Shown: positions 1 through 10,568, counted from the first letter of the stretch. The stretch: DNA of 32,688 nt from Flavipsychrobacter sp. (GCA_025963465.1 JAOQAP010000236.1:1-32688); one strand, 5' to 3'. Made by a program: numbers and translations. Notes: a model not told the origin generated them from the letters alone.

Positions 1-3000
1 GCGGTTGACCCGGATATAGCAGCAGGTAAAGGATTAACAGTAGCCGTAATAACAGCAATACAACCAGTAGGCAATGTATATGTTATGACCGATGTACCGG
101 CAACAAGACCATTTACAATACCGGTGCCTGCACCGATAGTTGCAACTGTAGTATTACCACTGGTCCATGCGCCACCACCGGCATCAGTCAATGCAGTAGT
201 AAGGCCAGCACAAACAAATGCTGTACCGGAAATAGCAGATGGCAATGGATATACTGTTACAGTAGTCGCGACAGAACATCCGACACCCGCATTATATGTA
301 ATGGTCGCTGTACCAGCAACAGCGCCTGTAACCACACCTGTAGACAAACCAACAGTTGCAACAGATGTAGTACTGCTGGACCATGTACCACCACCCGCAT
401 TACTTAATGTAGTAGTAAGCCCGGAACAAACTGTAGCTGTGCCCGTTATTGCAGTAGGGAGCGCATTTACTGTAACAACAGTTGTAGCAGCACAACCTGT
501 ACCAAGTGTATATGTAATAGCAGCTGTACCGACAACAAGGCCGTTAGCTATACCGGTACCCAAACCAATGGTCGCAACAGTTGTATTCCCGCTGGTCCAT
601 GTACCGCCACCTGCATCACTGAGTGTTGTGGACGAACCAACGCAAACGATCTGCGCACCTGATATTGCTGAAGGCAATGGATTGACCGTAACTACAGCCG
701 TAGCGATGCATCCTGTTGCTAATTTGTAAGTAATAGTTGCCGTACCTGCGGCCACGCCAGTAACCACACCAGTTCCGGAAACAACCGACGCGACTGTAGC
801 TGCAGTACTCCAGGTGCCGCCGCCCACATCGCTCAGGGCGATGGTTGACGATACACATACTGGCGTATTACCGGTTATTGCTGATGGTAATGGATCTACA
901 GTAACTACCGCAGTTGTGAGACATCCGGTTGTTAAAGTATAAGTAATCACAGAAGTACCTGTAGTCACACCTGTTACTACGCCTGTACCTGAAACCACAG
1001 TAGCGACAGATGTAGTTCCACTCGTCCATGCACCACCACCTGCATCGCTTAGCGTTGTAGTGAGCCCTGCACAAACCTGTGTTGTGCCAGAGATGGCAGA
1101 TGGCAGCGGATTAACAGTCACTACCGTGGTAATGATACAACCCGTAGCCAGGGCATATGTAATAGTAGCCGTACCTGCAGCTACACCGGAAACAACACCA
1201 GTACCGGAAACCACAGTGGCAATAGTAGTATTTAGTGTGCTCCATGTGCCTCCTCCGGCATCACTAAGCGTTGTTGTTAAACCCGCACAGACACTTTTCG
1301 TGCCTGATATTGCAGCAGGCAACGGATTGACCGTAATCTGGATATTTGTAGCGCAACCAACGCCTAATGTATAGGTAATAGTAGCAGTACCAGCCGCAAC
1401 ACCTGTTACCACACCGGTTCCGGAAACCGTAGCAAATATAGTATTGGAACTTGTCCATGCGCCACCGCCTGCGTCGGTCAACGCAGTAGTAAGGCCGACA
1501 CAGACATTTGTTGTTCCTGTTATAGCACCGGGAAGGGAATTGACCGTAACCGTAGATGTTATCAAACAGCTTGTAGGCAACGTATATGTAATTACAGTGG
1601 TCCCGGCTACAAGGCCATTTACAATACCTGTACCCGCACCTATAGTGGCAACGGTAGTATTGCTGCTGGCCCATGCACCACCACCCGCATCGCTCAATGT
1701 AACAGAAGACCCGACACAAACAGATGTGGGCCCGTTAATAGCACCCGGCAATGGATTAATTGTAGCGACCTTTGTTGTGGCACAACCGGTACCCAATGTA
1801 TATGTTATTGTTGCAGTACCTCCGGACACTCCGGTAACAACACCTGTGCCCGATACAACAGTAGCAACAGTAGTATTTGCTGTGGTCCAAGCGCCACCGC
1901 CTGCATCTGTCAATGTTGTTGTGAGACCAACACAGGCAATACCTGTACCTGTTATAGCCCCCGGCAATGGATTGACCGTTACTACCGCTGTAGTAGTACA
2001 GCCTGTAGCAAGGGTATAGGTAATAGTAGCAGTACCCTGCGCTACACCAGAAACAACACCTGAACCCAGCACGACGGTAGCTATAGTAGTATTTGCAGTG
2101 GTCCATGTACCGCCACCGGCATCACTAAGCGTGATATTAGCAGATACACATACGGGTGTATTGGCGGATATCGCAGATGGTAGTGGATTGATAGTAACAG
2201 GAGTAGTAATAAGACAACCTGTACCTAATGTGTAAGTAATGGTAGTTGTACCAGCAGCAACACCGGTTACAACACCTGTGCCCGATACGACTGTAGCCAC
2301 AGACGACGTGCTGCTTGTCCATGCACCGCCACCCGCATCACTTAATGTAGTGCTGGTACCCGGGCATGCAAATTTATTTCCCGATATTGCTGATGGCAGA
2401 GGATTTACAGTAACTATGGTAGTTGCCGTGCAACCTGTACCCAATTTATAAGTAATGGTTGCTGTGCCTGCCGCCACACCGGATACCACACCACTGCCTG
2501 AAACGACGGTAGAAATAGTGGTATTTGCGGTAGACCATGTGCCGCCGCCTGCGTCACTTAATGTTAGCGTTGAAGCGCTTACACATACGTTGCCTGTACC
2601 TGCTGAAATAGCTGAAGGTAACGGATTGACCGTGACGACTGCCGTGATCTGGCAACCTGTCCCCAAAGTATAAGTAACTGTGGCCGTACCCTGCGCCACG
2701 CCCGTGACCACACCGGTACCCGAGACCACAGTGGCAACAGTAGTATTTGGAGTACTCCATGCGCCGCCACCTGCATCACTAAGCGTGACAGTCGACAATA
2801 CGCATACCGGAGTATTTCCGGATATTGCTGAAGGCAGCGGATTGACTGTAACCACAGTAGTAGCAGTGCAACCTGTACTTAATTTATAAGTTATTGTTGC
2901 GGTGCCTGCGGAAACACCTGAGACCACACCACTACCTGAAACGACAGTAGCAATAGTAGTATTAGCGGTAGACCATGTACCACCACCCGCATCGCTCAAA

Positions 3001-3290
3001 GTAGTATTGAGGCCAACGCAAACAGTTTTAGTGCCTGTTATTGCGGAAGGTGATGCGTTTACGGTAACAGGAGTGGTTACATAGCAACCTCCTAAAGTAA
3101 CGGTGTATGTAATAGTAGTCGTACCAGCAGCTACACCTGTAACAACACCCGTAGTTGATACAACAGTTGCTGTGGGTGTACCGGCACTGGTCCATGTACC
3201 CAGACTTGTAGCATCGGAAAGTGTAGTAGTAAGTCCCTGGCATACATTTGTTGTTCCGGTAATGGCTACGGGTACTACAGCTGTAAAGTC
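1..3290 (-). repeat. Tandem ~216-bp (72-aa) intragenic repeat array, at least 15 units
   Basis: The core marker (gcatcactNA, encoding SDAGG) recurs at 181, 397, 613, 826, 1042, 1258, 1471, 1687, 1903, 2119, 2335, 2551, 2773, 2989 and 3211. Spacing is 213, 216 or 222 bp, always a multiple of 3. The array continues off the left edge. Confidence 0.93.
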
Positions 3291-4979
3291 AGTGCCTACG
3301 CCAACGGCATACCATGCTTTGGTAACTGCGATCACCTCTGTAGCACAAGAACCGTACAGGGTAGTAGCGGCTGCAATAGACGCAGCCCTGCATGCTGTAT
3401 AGTCTGCCGTGCTGCTTAACAGCAACTCCGTATTATACGCTATATCGGCTGCTTTAGTGATGCCGATGCCTGATACCGAGAATACCTTACCCAGATCATT
3501 GGTACCGGAACCGCCCTGCCCGATAAGATAAAACCAATAATTTAATACTCCACTATTGGTATGCACGCCACAATAGTCGTTACCGGATACAGGGGTACAG
3601 CTAGTAACCGGGTACCATGAAGTACCTGTATAAGTATCCGGTTGGCCATGAGCATTAGGATTATCCATGCTCCTCAACGGGGTTGCACGTATCTCCTCCC
3701 CTATCTGGTAAGTACTTTTTGCTACTGCATCCACTTCATGGGGGTTACGGTAGTTTTCAATTACAGCACCCCAAATATCACTGAAGCCCTCATTCATACC
3801 ACCTGATTCAAGCTGGTAAACGAGGTCCGATGTGTACTGACAAATAGCATGACCCAGTTCGTGAGCGCAAACATCGAGGGAAACAAGCGGATCAAAACCT
3901 CCTGCTGATATACCGGAGCCGTCGCCATAGATCATTTCACTGCCATCCCAGAATGCATTGTTATAATTATTTGAGTAATGAACAAAGCTTTTTATATCGC
4001 TGTTCAAACCATCAAAGCTACCACGACCCTGTACATTCCACCAATAATCATAAACATTCTCCGCACCCCAGTGTGCATCTATTGCGGTATCAGTTGGCCA
4101 TGTAGTAGTTGCGTTAGTGATCTGTGCACCTGAAGTGGTACCGTGATTCAAATTATAAGTATAGATATTAGCCCCCCTGGTACCATCTATCAGGTAGTAC
4201 AGTCCACTTGATGAAAATGTTTCAAACGAAACCGTGCCGCTATATAAAGATGCACTTGTAGCTGTTGTCGTTTTGATCAGTGAATTTACCAGCAGTATTT
4301 TTCCTGTAGTAGCATCAACATATACCCTATCGTTGCTGAGTGGCTTTTCGGCATATACAATGAAGCGATAAGCAAGATGCAATTGATGATCGCGCTCACT
4401 TACCGGGCCAGACATATCTTCTATCCATACCAGGCTTCCTTTCGGGAAGTTAGTTGTATCCGGGTTTTTAGTGCTTGTTTTAAGGAAACGCTCCATGTTG
4501 GAGTCCTGCCACATGTAGGTTTCGGCGCCTATTTTATCAAGTGCATACTTCAATGCTGTTTCTTCACTTATTGCGGCAACCGATGCCTGACCAACCGGGA
4601 CATTATAAATGTTTGAAACAACAAAGTTCACCTTGTCCTCCTTAGAAGCCAGAGTAAATGAGCTGTACTCAACCTTGATACCTTTATAGAATTGAGCGTA
4701 ACGGTCCACAACCGTATTCTGTTTTGTATGGGTACTGCTTATCAACTGCAGTTTATCCGAGGCATCATTGATACCGGAATATTGCTCAAATATTTTCTGG
4801 GCGTCTGCAGGATGTATATCTGCGGATGCAGCAAAATTGATCTGCGTAGGTGTATTGTCTTTCTTATTTCTATCAATGGATAAAATGTTCTTATCCTCGC
4901 TTACTGCATTTTGCGCATATCCTGTTGCGGCGCAAAATGAGCATAGCATTGCCACTAAATAAAATATTTGTTTTTTCAT
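1..4979 (-). CDS. Secreted M4-family (thermolysin-like) metallopeptidase with C-terminal tandem Ig-like/Big-type repeats; C-terminus truncated by the window edge
   Basis: Minus-strand translation from ATG at 4979 (MKKQIFYLVAMLCSFCAATGYAQ, signal peptide) stays open to position 1. It has an FTP-like propeptide, HELGH plus GGMNEGFSD (M4 HExxH...E signature, ~3800-3870), then repeats of the type VCxGLTTTLSDAGGGxWxSxxTxVATVVSGTGVVTGVAAGTATITYTLGTGC. Not in the ORF track because there is no stop in the window. Confidence 0.95.
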   Translation of the reverse strand, partial: MKKQIFYLVAMLCSFCAATGYAQNAVSEDKNILSIDRNKKDNTPTQINFAASADIHPADAQKIFEQYSGINDASDKLQLISSTHTKQNTVVDRYAQFYKGIKVEYSSFTLASKEDKVNFVVSNIYNVPVGQASVAAISEETALKYALDKIGAETYMWQDSNMERFLKTSTKNPDTTNFPKGSLVWIEDMSGPVSERDHQLHLAYRFIVYAEKPLSNDRVYVDATTGKILLVNSLIKTTTATSASLYSGTVSFETFSSSGLYYLIDGTRGANIYTYNLNHGTTSGAQITNATTTWPTDTAIDAHWGAENVYDYWWNVQGRGSFDGLNSDIKSFVHYSNNYNNAFWDGSEMIYGDGSGISAGGFDPLVSLDVCAHELGHAICQYTSDLVYQLESGGMNEGFSDIWGAVIENYRNPHEVDAVAKSTYQIGEEIRATPLRSMDNPNAHGQPDTYTGTSWYPVTSCTPVSGNDYCGVHTNSGVLNYWFYLIGQGGSGTNDLGKVFSVSGIGITKAADIAYNTELLLSSTADYTACRAASIAAATTLYGSCATEVIAVTKAWYAVGVGTDFTAVVPVAITGTTNVCQGLTTTLSDATSLGTWTSAGTPTATVVSTTGVVTGVAAGTTTITYTVTLGGCYVTTPVTVNASPSAITGTKTVCVGLNTTLSDAGGGTWSTANTTIATVVSGSGVVSGVSAGTATITYKLSTGCTATTVVTVNPLPSAISGNTPVCVLSTVTLSDAGGGAWSTPNTTVATVVSGTGVVTGVAQGTATVTYTLGTGCQITAVVTVNPLPSAISAGTGNVCVSASTLTLSDAGGGTWSTANTTISTVVSGSGVVSGVAAGTATITYKLGTGCTATTIVTVNPLPSAISGNKFACPGTSTTLSDAGGGAWTSSTSSVATVVSGTGVVTGVAAGTTTITYTLGTGCLITTPVTINPLPSAISANTPVCVSANITLSDAGGGTWTTANTTIATVVLGSGVVSGVAQGTATITYTLATGCTTTAVVTVNPLPGAITGTGIACVGLTTTLTDAGGGAWTTANTTVATVVSGTGVVTGVSGGTATITYTLGTGCATTKVATINPLPGAINGPTSVCVGSSVTLSDAGGGAWASSNTTVATIGAGTGIVNGLVAGTTVITYTLPTSCLITSTVTVNSLPGAITGTTNVCVGLTTALTDAGGGAWTSSNTIFATVSGTGVVTGVAAGTATITYTLGVGCATNIQITVNPLPAAISGTKSVCAGLTTTLSDAGGGTWSTLNTTIATVVSGTGVVSGVAAGTATITYALATGCIITTVVTVNPLPSAISGTTQVCAGLTTTLSDAGGGAWTSGTTSVATVVSGTGVVTGVTTGTSVITYTLTTGCLTTAVVTVDPLPSAITGNTPVCVSSTIALSDVGGGTWSTAATVASVVSGTGVVTGVAAGTATITYKLATGCIATAVVTVNPLPSAISGAQIVCVGSSTTLSDAGGGTWTSGNTTVATIGLGTGIANGLVVGTAAITYTLGTGCAATTVVTVNALPTAITGTATVCSGLTTTLSNAGGGTWSSSTTSVATVGLSTGVVTGAVAGTATITYNAGVGCSVATTVTVYPLPSAISGTAFVCAGLTTALTDAGGGAWTSGNTTVATIGAGTGIVNGLVAGTSVITYTLPTGCIAVITATVNPLPAAISGST

Positions 4980-4998
4980 TAAACGACTATTTATTGCT

Positions 4999-5006
4999 CA
5001 AAAATA
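4999..5006 (-). promoter_or_regulatory. Candidate Bacteroidota -7 box (TATTTTTG) for the repeat-bearing metallopeptidase gene
   Basis: Reverse complement of 4999-5006 is TATTTTTG (TAnnTTTG), 20 nt upstream of the ATG; no clear -33 TTTG found. Confidence 0.35.
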
Positions 5007-5110
5007 TTATAAAAAGATGTTAATACATAACATTTAATACATTAATACTTATAATTAGACGCCGGAAAGGGAGAAAACCTTCGTGAACGCGGTATATTTT
5101 GTACCAGAGT

Positions 5111-5164
5111 ACGTTTTAAAATGAATAAGGCACTCTGAAGAGTGCCTTATTCATTTTAAAACGT
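5111..5164. terminator. Perfect 26-bp inverted repeat with 2-nt centre, probably the terminator of the 5175-10385 gene
   Basis: acgttttaaaatgaataaggcactct (5111-5136) / ga / agagtgccttattcattttaaaacgt (5139-5164), immediately 3' of the stop of the minus-strand gene. Confidence 0.7.
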
Positions 5165-5174
5165 CTGAAGTAAA

Positions 5175-8100
5175 TTACTTATCCAGTACTACATGGAATA
5201 CTGCGTGATCTTCACCTGAAGTGACATTCACCAGGTACATTCCATTAGCTGTAGCTGCAGGCAAAATAATATTCTCGCTAATCAGGTTGTTATCTGCAAC
5301 CACATTGTGTTTGTAAATGACCTGGCCCAGCATGTTTGTTATTGTTATATCAACATTGTTATCTGCTGTGTTCTTCAAAGTTCCGCTGATCGTAAATGTA
5401 CCCTTGTTAGGGTTCGGAACCAGCGTAAAGTTACTGATACTGTTACCCAGACCTGCTATGCCTGTACCACCTACGTGCACTTTAATACCTACACTGTAGC
5501 TGGTGGCCGGAGATACGCATGCATCAGTATTAGTAGCTGAACAAGTTACCACCTGACCTTCCGAAAGTGTCTTTGTAGTATACGTGGTAGTCGTTGCGCC
5601 CGGTATTATTACACCATCCAGGTACCACTGGTATGTGGTGCCCACAACCGGGGCAACAACAGAGAATGTAACTGCCTGGCCGGAAGCAATAACCAGCTTA
5701 GATGCGTGAATAGTAATCTTATTGACCACCAGCGGACTAACAGATGTAACAAAAGAATTGCTGGTAGCAAATGGCGTTAACAGGCAACCGTAATCACTTA
5801 CCATGCGGCAAACGAGAATATCGCCATTAGCAGGGTAATATTTGTAAGCAGGGCCTGTAGCTACCGGGATGCCATTCTTTGTCCACTGGTAAGTAGGCGC
5901 AGTGCCTCCAAACAGCGTGACAGCTGAATAGGTAGTATATGTACCCTCACAAACCGGATTACCCGGCATAGAAGTGATACTTACAGATGGCGTTTCGTAT
6001 GGACTTACTGTCATAGTAACGCTGGAAATAGCAGTATCAGGAGATACACATGCTGCATTGCTGGTCATCTTAACCTTAACTATATCGCTATTTGCAGGTG
6101 AATAGCTGTACGACGGGCCGGTGGTTTTCAATGTTCCATTCACGTACCAGTTGTATACAGGAGTTGTACCTCCATTTACAGGCACCGGAACATATGATAC
6201 AAACAAGCCGGAAGCGCAAACGGTAGTGCCCGGAGTAACATTAATACTTACGGAAGGAATTATAGCAATACCACTCAAAGTAACTGTTGTAACCGCAGAC
6301 TCATTGCCACAACCATTTCCATCAACAATGTTAACAGAATAGTTACCAACAGTGCTTGTAGTATATGAAGATGATGTAGCTCCCGCAATACCACCACCTG
6401 ACACCAGCCACTGGTAAGTATAACCGGCACCTGTAGTAGCACTCATAGTAAGTGAACCACCTGAACAAATAGTAGGAAGGCCCGGAGTTGTAATAACAGG
6501 ATTAGGAAGCGCGTTGACAGTAACTGAGCCAATGGCACTGGCCGTGCAACCAAAACCATTGGTAACACTATAACTTATTGGCGCTACGCCTGCAACACCT
6601 GCAGTTACCACACCGGAAGAATTTACAGTAGCCGTAGCCGTGCTGCCGCTGCTCCAAACACCTGACGGCGTAGCGTCAGACAGGGTTGTAGAACCCGAAG
6701 CCGCACAGATGCTCATGCCACCGGTAACTGCTGCTACAGCAGGTGATGAATTGACCGTGATGGTAGCAGTAGTTGTAGCTGCGCCGCAAGCATTGTTTAC
6801 ATCATAAGAGATAACGGCAGTACCTACTGCAACACCGGTAACAATACCTGAAGCACTACCTATAGTTGCAACAGAAGAAGTAGCGCTGCTCCACGTTCCC
6901 GCGATAGCATCACTCAATGTTATTGTTTGTCCTACACATGCATTCATGCTTCCTACGATAGTGCCTGCTGACGGCGGAGCGTATGATACCGTAATACCCG
7001 ACGATGTTGCATTACATGCTCCTGAAAATTCTTTTACGGTATAATTACCCGGTAAAGTAGCAGTATAAGTAGTATTTGTTTCCCCGAATATATCCAGACC
7101 ACCCTTCTGCCACTGATAAGTAAGACCTGTTCCTGTACTTGCAGAAAGCACAACATTGTCGCCAGGGCAAAATGCCGTAGGGCCACCCGCTGTAACAGAA
7201 GGCGATGGAGCAGTGCAAAGAGGACCATCTATAAGGAAGAAGCGGGAGAAGCCTGTAAACGTTCCTTTGAAACCTACATACCCAGGTGCATTGAACAATG
7301 TAGGCGACAATGCTACAGAATTGGTAGTATTGATAGTAGCATCTGTAGGCTCATCTGTTTTGATGAGGTATAAAGAAGACGGTGTTGCTCCTGCAAGCTC
7401 CGCAGTAGTAAAATATATAGTAGCATCGTAAGTAGTAGAGCTGCCGTTGATAGTTGGTGTAATAGTTATCTCTTTACGCGACCTGTTGACCGGAGAGAAA
7501 ACAGCCGGAGTAAACCCAACACCTGCCTGTGCAACAGTAGAAGTAACACAACCAAGATCGTTACTAATATTTTTCAGCCCTGCTATCAGCTTATTATCTG
7601 AGTTATTGAAAAAGTAAACTTCCTGACCTGCATGCACATCCCATGTACGTGTACTGGCTGCGGCAGTTTCAATACCTGCACCTGCTGATACAGTACCAGG
7701 AGGTACGGTCTGCTTAAAGCGCATAACCGGGCGGGCCGTGTTTGTGCCGCCGGAAGAGAACCCGAGTGCCGGACAAGCAGAACCAGAACCTGTGCTAGTA
7801 CCGTTATGATCATTTGCGATATAGGATGTAGTTATCGCATCCATCTGGTCATTACCGCCAGTGGTTGCATTTTTACCGTAGCAGATATCCACTATTACGT
7901 TGCTTGTACCATTCCATGTAAATGTAGCCAGGTTGTAATCCAATGTGTCCCAGCCAATGTATGTATCAGGAGACCCTGAATAAACAGCGGTAAGGCCTGC
8001 AGAAACCATAGAAGAATTAAGGTCTGTAAGTAAGGTATGGCCCATGCTTAATGTGTAATTCACAAAAGGCGATGTTGAATTCTTACCTACTATATGAAAT

Positions 8101-10385
8101 GCTATCTGTGAAATAGGCGAATTCGGTTTAACACCCGCCGCAGTAAGGTCAGCAACCCTTAACAAATATTGAGTATGCTCCCTACTGAAAGCACCCGGGA
8201 AAGCCGATGTAAGATTTGATGTACCGGGAGTACCAATATCCATCGTGTTGTACTCAATATGCTCAGGCGCAGCATCGTCATTAGTAATATTGATATAAAG
8301 GGAATCATTAGTAAAAGACAAAATTGCATTGCTGCCTGCAGGAGTGATCGTGAGTGCAAGCACCAGGTCCTTAGTATCATTCACCGCTCCGTTGTCCATT
8401 ACCGTTAGGGTTGCAGTTTTAGCGGCAGTGCTGCCGACAGGGAATGTAAGGCTGGATGGAGTAACTGTATAGTTGATACCTGCAACAGCAGAACCTCTGC
8501 CATAAACAATATTCACTATCGGATTACCACCGCTGATCAATGGGCCTGTAGTAGTAGGCTGAACACTGATCACATATGTTTTTGCAGCAGGACATGTCAG
8601 GGTAGCTGCATTTTCCGATATAGCCATATTGTGCGCTGTGAAACCGATCATTGGTACACATGGAACAAATGCAGTAGACCTTACATTAATTGCATACCAT
8701 GCATTTGTTATAGCCTGTACTTCACGGGAGCAAGGGCCATATATACCCGTAGCAATACCGATAGAAGTATTCATACAATCATTATAGTCTGCTGTACTTG
8801 TAAGTGCCAGCTCTGTAGCATAAAGTATCTGGGACGATACAGCAAAACCAAGGCCATCTACTATATATGCGTTACCTACATCATTAGTACCTGATCCGCC
8901 GTCTGTAATGAGGAAGTACCATTTATTAAGCAAACCACTGTTTGTATGCACACCACACTGGTCGTTACCACTTGTAGGTGTGCAAGCGATCTGGCTTACC
9001 CAGTTTGTTCCGTTATATGTATCCGGATCGCCCTTTATTTTCGGGAAGTCCATACGACGAAGCGGATTACCACATCCTAATTCTTCACCTAAATACCATG
9101 TTTTCTTTGTTACCGCATCTGTTTCATGCGGATCGGATACGGCTTCGATAGTAGCGCCCCAGCAATCGCTGAATCCTTCATTCATAGCGCCTGACTCACC
9201 CGCATACACAAGGTTTGCCGTATACTGGCATACTGCATGCCCGATCTCATGAGCCGTAACATCAAGTGCAGCTAAAGGTGTGAAGCCGCTTGCCGCACAA
9301 CCCGTACCATCACCATAGATCATCTCTGTGCCATCCCAGAATGCGTTGTTATAGTTGACATCGTAATGTACATACTGCTCCATTAAGCCGTCAGCACCGT
9401 CATAACTGAGACGCCCCATGCTCAACCAGAAATCGTATACCTTTTCTCCGCCCCATTGTGCATCTATTGCTACAGAATCAACCGTAGGACCTGTCCAGTT
9501 ATTTGTAGCGTTCGTTATCTCAACGCCCGGACCAGATGTTAAGCCTTGCATATCGAGCGTATGAACACCTGAACCTCTTGTAAGATCTTGCAGTATGTAA
9601 TCCGGGCCAACAAGATTTGTTTCTATAGTTACAGGGCCGCTGTATAATGAGTTGCTGCCGGGAGCAGTAATATGTTTGAGCAGGCTGTTAGAAAACAATA
9701 TCTTACCTGTGTTGGCATCAACAAATATCTCATTGCGGCTAACAGGTGCCTGGGCGTATACATCAAATTTGTAAGCAAGATGCAACTGCCTGTCGGCGTT
9801 CATACCGTTGCTGTAATCTTCTATCCATACCAGGTGACCTACCGGGAAGTAAGAAGTGTCTTTACCATAATGTCTTTTCAAACGGATGCCCATTGAAGCA
9901 TCTTCCCACATATATTTCTGTGCGCCTACAGAAGCAAGGGCACTCTTCAGCGCATCGCTTTCTGAAATAGCAGGGGTTGTGCTTAAGCTATTATCTGTAT
10001 TGTAAAAATTGCTGGTGAGGAAGTTTATATGTCCTTCCTTGCTTGTAAGCGTGACTACGCCATACTCAACCTTAATATCCTTAAAGTACTGGGCATACCG
10101 TACAGTAATGGTGTTGCTTTTGGTTTTTGCTGAATTTCCGGGCACAATCGTATTTTCTGCGCCATTCAGGCCCAGGTACTTACGAAAGATATCCTGCTCC
10201 TGCCCTACAGACCAATTCGCATTTGCCGAAAACAGAATTGTCTTTGGCGTGTTGTCTACTTTGTTGCGGGTAATTGTCTGAATGGTGTTGTCTGCACTTT
10301 GCTGTGCGACAGCGTTTGTTGCGGATAAATCAGCTGCTACCAATAGCAATAGCATAGCTTTTCCAAGCATACTTCTTAACTTCAT
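5175..10385 (-). CDS. Secreted M4-family metallopeptidase, multidomain, with T9SS-type C-terminal sorting domain
   Basis: ORF 5175..10448. The likely start is the internal Met at 10385 (MKLRSMLGKAMLLLLVAADLSATNAVAQ, signal peptide). HEIGHAVCQYTANLVYAGESGAMNEGFSD gives the M4 catalytic motifs. Also a Calx-beta-like segment (YGRGSAVAGINYTVTPSSLTFPVGSTAAKTATLTVMDN), Ig-like repeats, and a C-terminal FTLVPNPNKGTFTISG...NMLGQVIYK...NGMYLVNVTSGEDHAVFHVVLDK type A sorting domain. Confidence 0.95.
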   Translation of the reverse strand: MKLRSMLGKAMLLLLVAADLSATNAVAQQSADNTIQTITRNKVDNTPKTILFSANANWSVGQEQDIFRKYLGLNGAENTIVPGNSAKTKSNTITVRYAQYFKDIKVEYGVVTLTSKEGHINFLTSNFYNTDNSLSTTPAISESDALKSALASVGAQKYMWEDASMGIRLKRHYGKDTSYFPVGHLVWIEDYSNGMNADRQLHLAYKFDVYAQAPVSRNEIFVDANTGKILFSNSLLKHITAPGSNSLYSGPVTIETNLVGPDYILQDLTRGSGVHTLDMQGLTSGPGVEITNATNNWTGPTVDSVAIDAQWGGEKVYDFWLSMGRLSYDGADGLMEQYVHYDVNYNNAFWDGTEMIYGDGTGCAASGFTPLAALDVTAHEIGHAVCQYTANLVYAGESGAMNEGFSDCWGATIEAVSDPHETDAVTKKTWYLGEELGCGNPLRRMDFPKIKGDPDTYNGTNWVSQIACTPTSGNDQCGVHTNSGLLNKWYFLITDGGSGTNDVGNAYIVDGLGFAVSSQILYATELALTSTADYNDCMNTSIGIATGIYGPCSREVQAITNAWYAINVRSTAFVPCVPMIGFTAHNMAISENAATLTCPAAKTYVISVQPTTTGPLISGGNPIVNIVYGRGSAVAGINYTVTPSSLTFPVGSTAAKTATLTVMDNGAVNDTKDLVLALTITPAGSNAILSFTNDSLYINITNDDAAPEHIEYNTMDIGTPGTSNLTSAFPGAFSREHTQYLLRVADLTAAGVKPNSPISQIAFHIVGKNSTSPFVNYTLSMGHTLLTDLNSSMVSAGLTAVYSGSPDTYIGWDTLDYNLATFTWNGTSNVIVDICYGKNATTGGNDQMDAITTSYIANDHNGTSTGSGSACPALGFSSGGTNTARPVMRFKQTVPPGTVSAGAGIETAAASTRTWDVHAGQEVYFFNNSDNKLIAGLKNISNDLGCVTSTVAQAGVGFTPAVFSPVNRSRKEITITPTINGSSTTYDATIYFTTAELAGATPSSLYLIKTDEPTDATINTTNSVALSPTLFNAPGYVGFKGTFTGFSRFFLIDGPLCTAPSPSVTAGGPTAFCPGDNVVLSASTGTGLTYQWQKGGLDIFGETNTTYTATLPGNYTVKEFSGACNATSSGITVSYAPPSAGTIVGSMNACVGQTITLSDAIAGTWSSATSSVATIGSASGIVTGVAVGTAVISYDVNNACGAATTTATITVNSSPAVAAVTGGMSICAASGSTTLSDATPSGVWSSGSTATATVNSSGVVTAGVAGVAPISYSVTNGFGCTASAIGSVTVNALPNPVITTPGLPTICSGGSLTMSATTGAGYTYQWLVSGGGIAGATSSSYTTSTVGNYSVNIVDGNGCGNESAVTTVTLSGIAIIPSVSINVTPGTTVCASGLFVSYVPVPVNGGTTPVYNWYVNGTLKTTGPSYSYSPANSDIVKVKMTSNAACVSPDTAISSVTMTVSPYETPSVSITSMPGNPVCEGTYTTYSAVTLFGGTAPTYQWTKNGIPVATGPAYKYYPANGDILVCRMVSDYGCLLTPFATSNSFVTSVSPLVVNKITIHASKLVIASGQAVTFSVVAPVVGTTYQWYLDGVIIPGATTTTYTTKTLSEGQVVTCSATNTDACVSPATSYSVGIKVHVGGTGIAGLGNSISNFTLVPNPNKGTFTISGTLKNTADNNVDITITNMLGQVIYKHNVVADNNLISENIILPAATANGMYLVNVTSGEDHAVFHVVLDK

Positions 10386-10568
10386 ATTACAAACATTAAA
10401 ATTGGATAAAATCAGGTTGCAAGTTAATTTAATTTGACCACCTAACAATTACATAAACAAAAAATTACTTTGATAAAACGTTGCGTTTAAGAGAATGACA
10501 TACTATTTATAACTGTTAGTTAAAAATCGCATCGCCAATTGAGTTGTTTCCCTGCAATGTTTACTTTT

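Noticed and set aside
1-3290. Regular repeats as a possible CRISPR array or satellite
   Set aside because: Units are ~216 bp, vary by multiples of 3, and encode a continuous Ig-like protein repeat; no short identical repeats with unique spacers.
85-3402. Multiple + and - strand ORFs in the track (e.g. 85..729 +, 1444..2019 +, 1264..1719 -)
   Set aside because: They are out-of-frame shadows of the repeat array in the minus-strand metallopeptidase gene; their own repetitiveness follows from the 216-bp period, and the true frame has signal peptide, M4 motifs and continuity to the window edge.
4377-4962. Plus-strand ORFs 4377..4616, 4692..4883, 4768..4962
   Set aside because: Antisense to the well-supported N-terminal/FTP region of the metallopeptidase; no recognisable protein features.
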